Shown one piece after another: positions 1 through 5,967 of a DNA stretch of 6,460 nucleotides. How positions within the stretch are numbered: position 1 is the stretch's first letter; each line of letters opens with the position of its first letter. This DNA comes from Bacteroidetes bacterium CG2_30_32_10 (GTDB taxonomy: Bacteria; Bacteroidota; Bacteroidia; Bacteroidales; CG2-30-32-10), in NCBI GenBank assembly GCA_001872995.1, contig MNXO01000011.1:1-6460 (forward strand), given 5' to 3'. A program made the position numbers and the translations under genes. A model generated the notes under the pieces. The model ran no database searches. It saw only the letters and a program-made list of their open reading frames with translations, and was not told the origin of the DNA.

Positions 1-736
1 AAAAACAGCCAATCAACTAAAACAAGACGACATCGATATTTGTTACCATATTGGAGAGCATGGATTAGCATTAATAAAAGCAATTGCAAAAAAGAAAAAT
101 AACGAACCAGTAAATATTTTAACGCATTGCAATGCTGGCTGGTTAGCCACTATCGATTGGGGTACAGCCTTATCGCCAATTTATCACGCTCAAAAAGAAG
201 GGATTGATGTTCATGTGTGGGTAGATGAGACACGACCACGAAATCAAGGAGCGAACCTAACTGCTTTCGAGTTGAACGAACAAGGAATTAAGCACACGTT
301 AATCAATGATAATACTGGCGGTCATTTAATGCAACATGGCATGGTTGATATCGTTCTTGTTGGTTCTGATAGGACTACTAAAAATGGTGATGTTGCCAAT
401 AAAATAGGAACTTACTTAAAAGCCTTGGCTGCTTTTGATAACAATATTCCTTTTTATATAGGATTGCCTTCATCTAGCATAGATTTTTCACTTTCTGATG
501 GGATAAAAAATATACCTATAGAAACCAGAGATGAAAATGAAGTAAAATACATTCAAGGAAAAGTTGATGGTGAAATTAAATCGATTTTAATTTGCCCTGA
601 AAATACACCAGCTTTAAATTATGGTTTTGATGTAACTCCAGCTCGATTAGTAACAGGATTAATAACTGAAAGAGGTATTTGTGATGCGTCAGAAACTGGA
701 ATTCGAACATTATTTCCAGAAAAATTTACGATTTGA
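1..736 (+). CDS. mtnA: S-methyl-5-thioribose-1-phosphate isomerase, 5' end cut off
   Basis: Isomerises the aldose 5-methylthioribose-1-phosphate to the ketose 5-methylthioribulose-1-phosphate, a cytosolic step in salvage of methylthioadenosine. The frame is open from base 2 and gives 244 residues before TGA at 734-736. Seen in the sequence: the catalytic-cysteine segment THCNAGWLAT (Cys codon 128-130), the VGSDRTTKNGDVANKIGT segment with the catalytic Asp (codon 368-370), and the family's C-terminal FDVTPARLVTGLITERG. The Cys-to-Asp distance is 80 residues, the same as Cys160-Asp240 in the B. subtilis enzyme, so about 117 N-terminal residues lie upstream of the window. A Trp follows HCNAG where many MtnA proteins have a small residue; I associate this form with a distinct MtnA branch, from memory. 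Related eIF2B-like ribose-1,5-bisphosphate isomerases are less likely given the overall match. The last codons (F-T-I-stop) are written in the heptamer repeat that continues downstream. The next gene is a class II aldolase fusion. Confidence 0.95.
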   Translation, partial: KTANQLKQDDIDICYHIGEHGLALIKAIAKKKNNEPVNILTHCNAGWLATIDWGTALSPIYHAQKEGIDVHVWVDETRPRNQGANLTAFELNEQGIKHTLINDNTGGHLMQHGMVDIVLVGSDRTTKNGDVANKIGTYLKALAAFDNNIPFYIGLPSSSIDFSLSDGIKNIPIETRDENEVKYIQGKVDGEIKSILICPENTPALNYGFDVTPARLVTGLITERGICDASETGIRTLFPEKFTI

Positions 737-743
737 GATTTGT

Positions 744-848
744 CCCACCCCAACCCTCCCAAAGGAAGGGAGTGTCCTCCGTTGTGGTTTTCTCCGTTGT
801 GACTTCTTTCGTTGTGGTTTCCTCCCTTTTGAGGGAGGGTAGGGTGGG
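744..848. repeat. GC-rich imperfect palindromic element, about 105 bp
   Basis: The outer arms are CCCACCCCAACCCTCCC at 744-760 and GGGAGGGTAGGGTGGG at 833-848; the reverse complement of the second matches the first except for a one-base gap and one C/T difference. Each side can also fold alone: 754-760 with 764-770 (7 pairs, one mismatch, AAA loop) and 821-826 with 833-838 (6 perfect pairs, six-base loop). The composition contrasts sharply with the AT-rich surroundings. Similar CCCACCC/CCCTCCC palindromes recur between genes in many Bacteroidota genomes as I recall them, so this is probably one copy of a dispersed family. It could act as a transcription stop or RNA-stabilising structure after mtnA, but no T-run follows, so I do not call it an intrinsic terminator. 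Confidence 0.8.
776..820. repeat. Three 15-bp tandem repeats inside the palindrome
   Basis: Three back-to-back 15-base units fill the space between the palindrome arms: CCTCCGTTGTGGTTT (776-790), TCTCCGTTGTGACTT (791-805) and CTTTCGTTGTGGTTT (806-820). All share the core CGTTGTG and a CT-rich start. The copy number may vary between strains, which is inference. Confidence 0.8.
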
Positions 849-890
849 TGATTTTGAAGAAATTTACGATTTGTTATTTGAGATTTATTA

Positions 891-920
891 TTTGAGATTT
901 ATTATTTAGCATTACTTTTG
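891..920 (+). promoter_or_regulatory. Bacteroidota sigma-A-type promoter of the aldolase-SDR gene
   Basis: TTTG at 891-894 and TACTTTTG at 913-920 are separated by 18 bp. Both match the Bacteroidota consensus (TTTG, about 19 bp, TAnnTTTG) without a mismatch. The expected start of transcription is near 925-928, leaving a leader of about 20 nt before the ATG at 946. The -33 box is part of a heptamer unit of the repeat tract. The boxes are seen; their activity is inferred. Confidence 0.7.
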
Positions 921-945
921 AATCATCACAAAATTTGATTACTAC

Positions 946-2916
946 ATGAAGAATTTATGGAATAAAGAAGAAGCCAATCAATTAGGCAATGACTTAGTAA
1001 AATTAAGAGTTTATACCTCCCGATTATTAGGGCAAGAAGACGATTTGGTGTTGCATGGTGGTGGAAATACTTCTGTAAAAGTAAAAGAAACCAATATATT
1101 TGGCGAGGAAGAAGATATTATTTATGTAAAAGGCAGTGGATGGGATTTAGGTACAATTGAAGCTGCTGGATTTGCTCCTGTTAAGTTGAACAACTTATTA
1201 CAATTGGCAGAACTAAAAGAATTGAGCGATGTAGAAATGGTAAAATACCAACGTATGGCAATGACCAATCCTTCAGCTCCAAACGCATCAATTGAGGCTA
1301 TTTTACATGCTGTTATTCCTTTTAAATTTGTCGACCATACCCATGCAGATGCTGTGGTAACTATTACCAATACTCCAAAAGGTGAAGAAATAATTAAAGA
1401 ACTCTACGGAGAAAATATGCTTATTGTTCCTTATGTGATGCCTGGGTTTGTATTGGCTAAAGAAATTTATAACTTAACCAGAGGTGTGGATTGGAATAAA
1501 TTGGAAGGTATGATTTTGTTAAACCATGGTGTTTTTACTTTCGATGATGATGCTAAGGCAAGTTATGATAAAATGATAGAAATTGTTACCAAAGCAGAAA
1601 ATTACTTGGCAAAAAATGCTACCAAGCAATTGGAAGCTAAGAATACCAAAAGTATTGATGCTTTGGAGATAGCGAAGATTAGACGGAGTATTTCTAAGCT
1701 GATGAAGAAGCCTGTTTTGAGCAAACTCGACCATTCAGAAACGAGTGTTGCTTTTAGTCAGCTTCCTAATGTTGCCGAAATTACCAATAGAGGAACATTA
1801 ACTCCCGACCACATCATCCGAACAAAACGAATTCCAGTGGTTATTAAAGGCAATTTTGAAGAGGCAATTCAAAATTATGCCAATGAGTATCAAAATTATT
1901 TTAACGAATTCAATACTGGAAACTTAACTTGTTTGGATTTAGCACCTCGTTGGGCTTTATTGCCTGACTATGGAACATTATCCTTTGGCACCACAGTAAA
2001 AAACTGCAACATTATTAACGACATTGCTCAACACACCATAAAAGCAATATATCAAGCCGAACAATTGGGTGGTTTTACTGCTCTTCCTAAACATGATTTG
2101 TTTGAAATGGAATACTGGGAGTTAGAGCAAATGAAGTTGAAAAAAGAAAGTGCTTCCAAACAAATGCAAGGAAAAATTGCATTAGTTACTGGTGCAGCAA
2201 GTGGTATTGGTAAAGCTTGTGTCGAAAAATTAGTGGAAGAAGGAGCTGTTGTTGCTGCTTTGGATATTAATCCTTCTATCAGCACAATTTTTAATACGAT
2301 TAATGTTTTAGGATTAGTGTGCGATGTGACCAATACCACTCAGTTGGAAGATGCTATTAAAAAAACGGTTACTCATTTTGGAGGTTTGGATATGTTGGTT
2401 GCCAATGCTGGAATTTTCCCAGAAAGCAATTCCATTGCAAACATGAACATGGATACTTGGAATAAAAGTATTGAAATTAACCTAACTAGTTATCAGTACT
2501 TATTTCAAAAATGCTATCCATTTCTTTCTTTGGGAATTGATCCTGCTATTGTCATTATTTGTTCTAAAAATGTTCCAGCACCAGGTCCCGGTGCCGCAGC
2601 TTATTCTGTTGCCAAAGCAGGTTTAGCTCAATTGGGTAGAATTGCAGCCTTGGAATTTGGTGAAAAGGGAATTAGAGTAAATACGCTTCATCCACATTTG
2701 GTTTACGATACAGGGATTTGGACGGATGAAATATTAAAAGGCAGAGCAAAAAATTATGGTTTAACAGTTGAAGAATATAAAACAAATAATTTATTGAAAA
2801 TTCAATTGTCATCTAAAGATGTTGCTCTTACAACTTTTGCACTGCTTAGTGATTCATTTAGGACGATAACTGGTGCTCAAATTCCAATTGATGGGGGCAA
2901 CGACCGTACAATATAA
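946..2916 (+). CDS. Bifunctional class II aldolase / short-chain dehydrogenase fusion
   Basis: A 656-residue cytosolic fusion. Residues 1-390 carry a class II aldolase domain: HGGGNTSVK (37-45) for phosphate binding, E117 in SIEAILHA as the likely general acid/base, and VDHTHADAV with H131 and H133, which with H194 (LLNHGVFTF) make a metal site. Residues 408-656 are an SDR domain: TGAASGIG (415-422) for NAD(P), NAG (487-489), catalytic N512, S540, Y553 and K557, and a GG-containing C-terminus. All expected catalytic residues are present, so both halves look active. The general reaction is retro-aldol cleavage of a 1-phosphoketose to DHAP plus an aldehyde, followed by oxidation or reduction of that aldehyde. 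The best-known relatives (YuxG/RhaEW) act on L-rhamnulose-1-phosphate and lactaldehyde, but no rhamnose gene is visible here; the neighbour is mtnA. The start at 946 has its own promoter 26 bp upstream and no Shine-Dalgarno. The substrate is unresolved. Confidence 0.9.
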   Translation: MKNLWNKEEANQLGNDLVKLRVYTSRLLGQEDDLVLHGGGNTSVKVKETNIFGEEEDIIYVKGSGWDLGTIEAAGFAPVKLNNLLQLAELKELSDVEMVKYQRMAMTNPSAPNASIEAILHAVIPFKFVDHTHADAVVTITNTPKGEEIIKELYGENMLIVPYVMPGFVLAKEIYNLTRGVDWNKLEGMILLNHGVFTFDDDAKASYDKMIEIVTKAENYLAKNATKQLEAKNTKSIDALEIAKIRRSISKLMKKPVLSKLDHSETSVAFSQLPNVAEITNRGTLTPDHIIRTKRIPVVIKGNFEEAIQNYANEYQNYFNEFNTGNLTCLDLAPRWALLPDYGTLSFGTTVKNCNIINDIAQHTIKAIYQAEQLGGFTALPKHDLFEMEYWELEQMKLKKESASKQMQGKIALVTGAASGIGKACVEKLVEEGAVVAALDINPSISTIFNTINVLGLVCDVTNTTQLEDAIKKTVTHFGGLDMLVANAGIFPESNSIANMNMDTWNKSIEINLTSYQYLFQKCYPFLSLGIDPAIVIICSKNVPAPGPGAAAYSVAKAGLAQLGRIAALEFGEKGIRVNTLHPHLVYDTGIWTDEILKGRAKNYGLTVEEYKTNNLLKIQLSSKDVALTTFALLSDSFRTITGAQIPIDGGNDRTI

Positions 2917-2917
2917 G

Positions 2918-3319
2918 TTATTTTATTTCTTGGCACAATTCAATAAGTACTCCATTTGCTGATTTTGGGTGTACAAAACAAACCAATTTATTATCAGCAC
3001 CTTTTTTTGGTTGGTCGTTTAAAATAGTAAAACCTTCTTTTTTTAAACGGGCTATTTCTGAGTAAATATCTTCCACATCAAATGCAATGTGGTGAATACC
3101 TTCACCTTTTTTTTCTATAAACTTCGCTATTGCACTTTCAGGGTTAGTTGCCTCTAGTAATTCAATTTTACTTTCTCCTGCCTTAAAGAAAGAAGTGCTT
3201 ACATGCTCACTGGCTACCTCTTCTGTTTTGTAAGGTAATTGATTAAAGATTTTACTGTAAAGAGCGTTTGCTTCATTCAAATCTTTTACAGCAATTCCAA
3301 TGTGTTCGATTTTATTCAT
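2918..3319 (-). CDS. mce: Methylmalonyl-CoA epimerase
   Basis: Interconverts the two methylmalonyl-CoA epimers, linking propionyl-CoA metabolism with the B12-dependent mutase that gives succinyl-CoA; cytosolic. The 133-residue protein has the usual length and two glyoxalase-fold (VOC) half-modules. Likely metal ligands are H6 in IEHIGIAV, E53 in KIELLE, one His of the HH pair at 76-77 in GEGIHHIAFDV, and E127 in NGVLIELCQ. The segments KFIEKKGEGIHHIAFDV and KKGADNKLV..HPKS are characteristic of bacterial epimerases. The only oddity in context is its start region: a terminator-like hairpin ends 8 nt before the ATG, and I find no Bacteroidota promoter between that hairpin and the start. Expression may depend on read-through or on a promoter farther upstream. 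It converges on the aldolase-SDR gene, with one base between stop codons. A generic VOC protein is the alternative, but less likely. Confidence 0.93.
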   Translation of the reverse strand: MNKIEHIGIAVKDLNEANALYSKIFNQLPYKTEEVASEHVSTSFFKAGESKIELLEATNPESAIAKFIEKKGEGIHHIAFDVEDIYSEIARLKKEGFTILNDQPKKGADNKLVCFVHPKSANGVLIELCQEIK

Positions 3320-3327
3320 AATAGGGT

Positions 3328-3361
3328 AAAAAAAAGTCCCGAAACCAATTCGGGACTTTTT
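3328..3361 (-). terminator. Intrinsic terminator of the T9SS-protein gene, upstream of mce
   Basis: GTCCCGAA (3336-3343) pairs perfectly with TTCGGGAC (3349-3356) around a 5-nt loop, flanked by eight A (3328-3335) and five T (3357-3361). Read on the minus strand it is a GC-rich stem followed by eight U, a textbook intrinsic terminator 26 nt after the stop of the 3382-4170 gene. Because of the A-tract it is symmetric and could also work on the plus strand. Confidence 0.88.
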
Positions 3362-3366
3362 AATTG

Positions 3367-3381
3367 TTCAACGATGTTGAA
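3367..3381. repeat. Small inverted repeat after the T9SS gene stop
   Basis: TTCAAC-GAT-GTTGAA is a perfect 6-bp stem with a 3-nt loop, abutting the stop codon at 3382-3384 of the minus-strand gene. It lies just before the strong terminator and may add to mRNA 3'-end structure; no other role is evident. Confidence 0.5.
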
Positions 3382-4170
3382 TTATTTTTTTACAAAAGTA
3401 TCCGTTTTGTTATCATAATTTAAATAGTAAATTCCTTTTTTAAGGTTAGTTACATCCACTTTTTCACCAAATCCTTTTTTAACAATGTTTCCGTAACTAT
3501 CATAAACTTCAAATAATGTTTCTCCAGTAAAGTTTAAAAAATCTTTCGCTTTAATTGGGCTAAAAGTAATTTCACCAACTGTTGCAACATATCTAGAAGC
3601 TTGAGAATATCTAGGTTTACCAGAGTAATCCACTTGTTTTACTCTAAATTTATTTTCACCAGAGTGAGGAGTAATTTTAAATTCATATTTGTTTTCAACT
3701 TCAGTACCGACACCATCAACTTCGCCAACTTTAATCCATTTGTTCCATCTAAATTGTTCAATGATATAAGTTAATTTTCCTGTTTCACTTTTTGTTGTCC
3801 AATCAAAATTACCATCGTTAGAAATTTGCATGGTTACAATTTCGAAAGTACTTTTTGGTTTTAATACTTCAGGATTTAACACTTTAGGTTTACAATCATC
3901 TTTGTGTTTAATTTTAACAATAACAGGGTCTCCAATTTTTAATTGAAAATTTGCAAAATCAATTTCAAAAGCACTTGAGTTGACCTCATCGGTAGTTACT
4001 TCACCATTAATGGTAACTTCAAAAGTACAAAATCCAACTCCGCTACCAGCAAAGGGATTTTGAACATAAAGATTTTTACCTTGATAATGACCTTCTAGTA
4101 CAATAACTCCAGCAGCATTTACCTGAAATGCAAAGAGAGAAATAAGTATTACGAAAAATAATTTTTTCAT
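3382..4170 (-). CDS. Secreted protein of unknown function with T9SS C-terminal sorting domain
   Basis: A 262-residue protein from the ATG at 4168-4170. An upstream in-frame TTG (4191) adds seven residues before the signal peptide and is a poor start. MKKLFFVILISLFAFQVNA is a Sec signal peptide with cleavage probably after A19. Residues 20-100 form a module with two cysteines (C48, C93) that could form a disulfide. Residues about 115-195 resemble the beta-sandwich segment often placed before T9SS tails, ending GENKFRVKQVDYSGK..YS. Residues about 203-262 look like a type A sorting domain: FEVYDSYGNIVKKG, then LKKGIYYLNY and a terminal VKK. The protein is predicted to cross the inner membrane by Sec and the outer membrane by T9SS, then be released or anchored at the surface. 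No catalytic motif is seen. A promoter at 4204-4234 and a terminator at 3328-3361 suggest a one-gene transcript. Confidence 0.85.
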   Translation of the reverse strand: MKKLFFVILISLFAFQVNAAGVIVLEGHYQGKNLYVQNPFAGSGVGFCTFEVTINGEVTTDEVNSSAFEIDFANFQLKIGDPVIVKIKHKDDCKPKVLNPEVLKPKSTFEIVTMQISNDGNFDWTTKSETGKLTYIIEQFRWNKWIKVGEVDGVGTEVENKYEFKITPHSGENKFRVKQVDYSGKPRYSQASRYVATVGEITFSPIKAKDFLNFTGETLFEVYDSYGNIVKKGFGEKVDVTNLKKGIYYLNYDNKTDTFVKK

Positions 4171-4203
4171 AGTTGATGTTGTTATACACAATTAATTAGT
4201 TTG

Positions 4204-4234
4204 CAATATTAAAACCTTATTTAGGATATTCAAA
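4204..4234 (-). promoter_or_regulatory. Bacteroidota-type promoter of the T9SS-protein gene
   Basis: On the minus strand TTTG (complement of 4231-4234) is followed after exactly 19 bp by TAATATTG (complement of 4204-4211), one mismatch from TAnnTTTG. The expected transcript starts near 4197, about 27 nt before the ATG at 4170, which also favours that ATG over the upstream TTG. Confidence 0.6.
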
Positions 4235-4423
4235 ATATTTTTTAACTTTTATCGCATTTAAAACCTATTTTATCGATTTTGTTAAATATTTCATACCCAT
4301 AAACTGATTTTTTATTAAAAGTAGATAAAAAAATGTTTTCACAAATTTAAATAATTATCATTAAAAGAAAGCTAAATATTTTTAATGTAAAATATAAATT
4401 ATCGTTAAATAGAAAATGAAAAA

Positions 4424-4454
4424 TTTACTCCTTTGTAAAAAAGCATTAATTTCG
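4424..4454 (+). promoter_or_regulatory. Candidate asnS promoter
   Basis: TTTA (4424-4427), a 19-bp spacer, then TAATTTCG (4447-4454), followed by C. Each box has one mismatch to the Bacteroidota consensus and the spacing is ideal. Transcription would start near 4460, leaving a very short leader of about 14 nt before the ATG at 4474. It is weaker than the other two promoter calls. Confidence 0.45.
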
Positions 4455-4473
4455 CTGCAAATACAAGAACACA

Positions 4474-5904
4474 ATGAACTATATTAGAATTAATGAGTTA
4501 TTAAAATCTCCAACTATTGGTAGCGAGGTAATAATTAAAGGTTGGGTAAGAACATTTAGAAGTAATCGATTTATAGCAATTAACGATGGTTCTACCATCA
4601 ATAATGTACAAGCAGTTTTAGATTTTGAAAAAGAAGACGAAAATCAATTAAAAAGAATCACAACTGGTTCATCAATTGCCGTTGTAGGGAAAGTTGTAGC
4701 CTCTCAAGGTAAAGGTCAAAACATTGAAATAGTAGTAAAATCATTTGAGATTTTAGGCGATGCCAACCCTGATGAATTTCCTTTACAACCAAAAAAACAT
4801 TCCTTAGAATTTTTAAGAGAAATAGCTCATTTGCGTTTTAGAACTAGCACTTTTGGAGCAATAACAAGAGTTCGTCATTCCATGATTTTTGCCATTCATA
4901 ATTTTTTTAACGAAAGAGGATTTTACAACATTCACACTCCCATTATCACTGGCTCAGATGCCGAAGGTGCTGGTGAGATGTTTAGAGTAACTACATTAGA
5001 TTTAAAAAATCTTCCAAAAAATGAACAGGGTGAAACCGATACCAAACAAGACTTTTTTGGAAAAGAAACCAACTTAACTGTTTCTGGTCAGTTAGAAGCT
5101 GAATTAGCCGCATTGGCTTTAGGAAAAGTATATACTTTTGGACCAACTTTTAGAGCAGAAAACTCGAATACCACTCGCCATTTATCTGAATTTTGGATGA
5201 TAGAACCCGAAGTTGCCTTTAACGATTTAAACGACAACATGGATTTAGCAGAAGAAATGCTAAAATATTGCGTGCAATATGCGTTGGATAAATGTGGGGA
5301 AGATTTAGCTTTTTTGGCAACTCGTTTGGAAGAAGAAGATAAATCAAAACCGCAAGACCAACGTTCGTTACCGTTAATTGAAAAATTAAAATTTGTAGTA
5401 GAAAATGACTTTGTTCGATTAACTTATACCGAAGCCATTGAAATTTTAAGAAACTCAAAACCAAACAAAAAAGGGCAATTCAAATACCCAATAGAAAGTT
5501 GGGGAGCCGATTTACAATCGGAGCACGAACGATTTTTGGTAGAAAAAGAGTTTAAAAAACCAGTTATATTAACCGATTATCCAGCCAACATCAAAGCTTT
5601 TTACATGCGTCAAAACGATGATGGCAAAACAGTTAGAGCAATGGATATTCTTTTTCCTGGAATTGGAGAAATTGTTGGAGGTTCGCAACGGGAAGAACGA
5701 TTAGACATTTTAAAACAAAAAATAGCCACTTTTAATATTCCTGAAGAAAGCGTTTGGTGGTATTTGGATACTCGAAAATTTGGCACCGTTCCTCATGCAG
5801 GTTTTGGTTTAGGGTTTGAACGGTTAATGCTTTTTGTTACAGGAATGAGTAACATTAGAGATGTAATTCCTTTTCCAAGAACTCCAAAAAATGCTGAGTT
5901 TTAA
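4474..5904 (+). CDS. asnS: Asparaginyl-tRNA synthetase
   Basis: Charges tRNA-Asn with asparagine; a class IIb synthetase, normally a cytosolic homodimer. At 476 residues it is close to the E. coli enzyme (466). The N-terminal OB-fold anticodon-binding domain spans about residues 15-95 (VIIKGWVRTFRSNRFIAIND). Motif 1 is around 135-158 (HSMIFAIHNFFNERGF..HTPI), followed by SDAEGAGEMFRVTT. Motif 2 contains FRAE (226-229) with NTTRHLSEFWMIEPE, and motif 3 is GFGLGFER (443-450). The segment ending in IRDVIPFPRTP is typical of AsnRS rather than AspRS, as is GSDAEGAGEMF. The protein is complete, ending at TAA 5902-5904. Its own gene means asparagine is probably attached directly rather than only by transamidation. 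It precedes the yefM-yoeB operon by 63 bp on the same strand, but that pair has its own operator. Confidence 0.97.
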   Translation: MNYIRINELLKSPTIGSEVIIKGWVRTFRSNRFIAINDGSTINNVQAVLDFEKEDENQLKRITTGSSIAVVGKVVASQGKGQNIEIVVKSFEILGDANPDEFPLQPKKHSLEFLREIAHLRFRTSTFGAITRVRHSMIFAIHNFFNERGFYNIHTPIITGSDAEGAGEMFRVTTLDLKNLPKNEQGETDTKQDFFGKETNLTVSGQLEAELAALALGKVYTFGPTFRAENSNTTRHLSEFWMIEPEVAFNDLNDNMDLAEEMLKYCVQYALDKCGEDLAFLATRLEEEDKSKPQDQRSLPLIEKLKFVVENDFVRLTYTEAIEILRNSKPNKKGQFKYPIESWGADLQSEHERFLVEKEFKKPVILTDYPANIKAFYMRQNDDGKTVRAMDILFPGIGEIVGGSQREERLDILKQKIATFNIPEESVWWYLDTRKFGTVPHAGFGLGFERLMLFVTGMSNIRDVIPFPRTPKNAEF

Positions 5905-5911
5905 AATAAAC

Positions 5912-5931
5912 ATGTACAGTTTTCTGTACAT
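5912..5931. promoter_or_regulatory. Twin TGTACA operator of the yefM-yoeB operon
   Basis: ATGTACAG (5912-5919), TTTT, CTGTACAT (5924-5931): a perfect 8-bp inverted repeat containing two self-palindromic TGTACA hexamers (5913-5918 and 5925-5930) whose centres are exactly 12 bp apart. In E. coli, as I recall the published work, YefM and the YefM-YoeB complex bind two TGTACA-core palindromes with 12-bp centre spacing to repress their own operon. The repeat ends 36 bp before the antitoxin ATG. TAGCTTTA (5945-5952), one mismatch from TAnnTTTG, is a possible -7 box, which would put the operator over the -33 region. Confidence 0.75.
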
Positions 5932-5967
5932 AAAATAATTTTAGTAGCTTTACATAAAAATTTAGAC

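Larger units (their letters stand above)
722..910. repeat. Heptamer repeat tract (ATTTnnn) interrupted by a palindromic element
   Basis: Consecutive 7-bp units beginning ATTT run ATTTACG-ATTTGAG-ATTTGTC at 724-744. They resume as ATTTACG-ATTTGTT-ATTTGAG-ATTTATT-ATTTGAG-ATTTATT-ATTTAGC, in units starting at 862, 869, 876, 883, 890, 897 and 904. Between the two blocks lies a GC-rich element. The 14-bp sequence AAATTTACGATTTG is present at 722-735 and again at 860-873, so the intervening segment is flanked by direct repeats 138 bp apart. The left block starts inside the last codons of mtnA, and the right block supplies the -33 box of the downstream promoter. The period and unit boundaries are directly visible; an origin by insertion with target duplication or by slippage is inference. 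Confidence 0.85.
4171..4473. other. Divergent AT-rich intergenic region
   Basis: These 303 bp separate two divergent genes. They hold the T9SS-gene promoter (4204-4234) and a weaker asnS promoter candidate (4424-4454). The middle, about 4235-4420, is very AT-rich with poly-A/T runs, and I see no gene, RNA structure or clear repeat in it. No T-box or tRNA-like leader precedes asnS. Confidence 0.7.

Noticed and set aside
215..736. A GTG at 215 as the start of a 173-residue gene
   Set aside because: The frame stays open to the window edge upstream and encodes the essential MtnA cysteine segment (HCNAG, Cys codon 128-130), so 215 lies inside the gene.
776..820. The 15-bp repeats as a CRISPR array
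   Set aside because: The units are contiguous with no unique spacers, are too short, and lie within a palindromic element; no cas gene is present.
946..2120. The aldolase domain as MtnB (methylthioribulose-1-phosphate dehydratase), which shares the fold
   Set aside because: The large size, the SDR fusion and the motif pattern match the aldolase/SDR fusion family; MtnB is a stand-alone protein of about 200 residues.
1122..2339. Open frames of 71-95 codons on the minus strand inside the aldolase fusion gene, and one inside asnS (5219-5464)
   Set aside because: They lie antisense to well-supported coding sequence, have no recognisable family features and no promoter of their own.
4171..4191. 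TTG at 4191 as start of the T9SS-protein gene
   Set aside because: It would put seven polar residues before a classic MKK signal peptide; the ATG at 4170 fits the signal peptide and the promoter distance better.
4416..4487. A 23-residue open frame (begins MKNLLLCKK) that could be an asnS leader peptide
   Set aside because: It overlaps the likely asnS promoter and the asnS start, has only two Asn codons and no attenuator hairpin follows, so it is probably chance.
5912..5931. The inverted repeat after asnS as its intrinsic terminator
   Set aside because: The stem is AT-rich and is followed by TAAAATAATT rather than a T-run; the paired TGTACA hexamers at 12-bp spacing before yefM explain it better.
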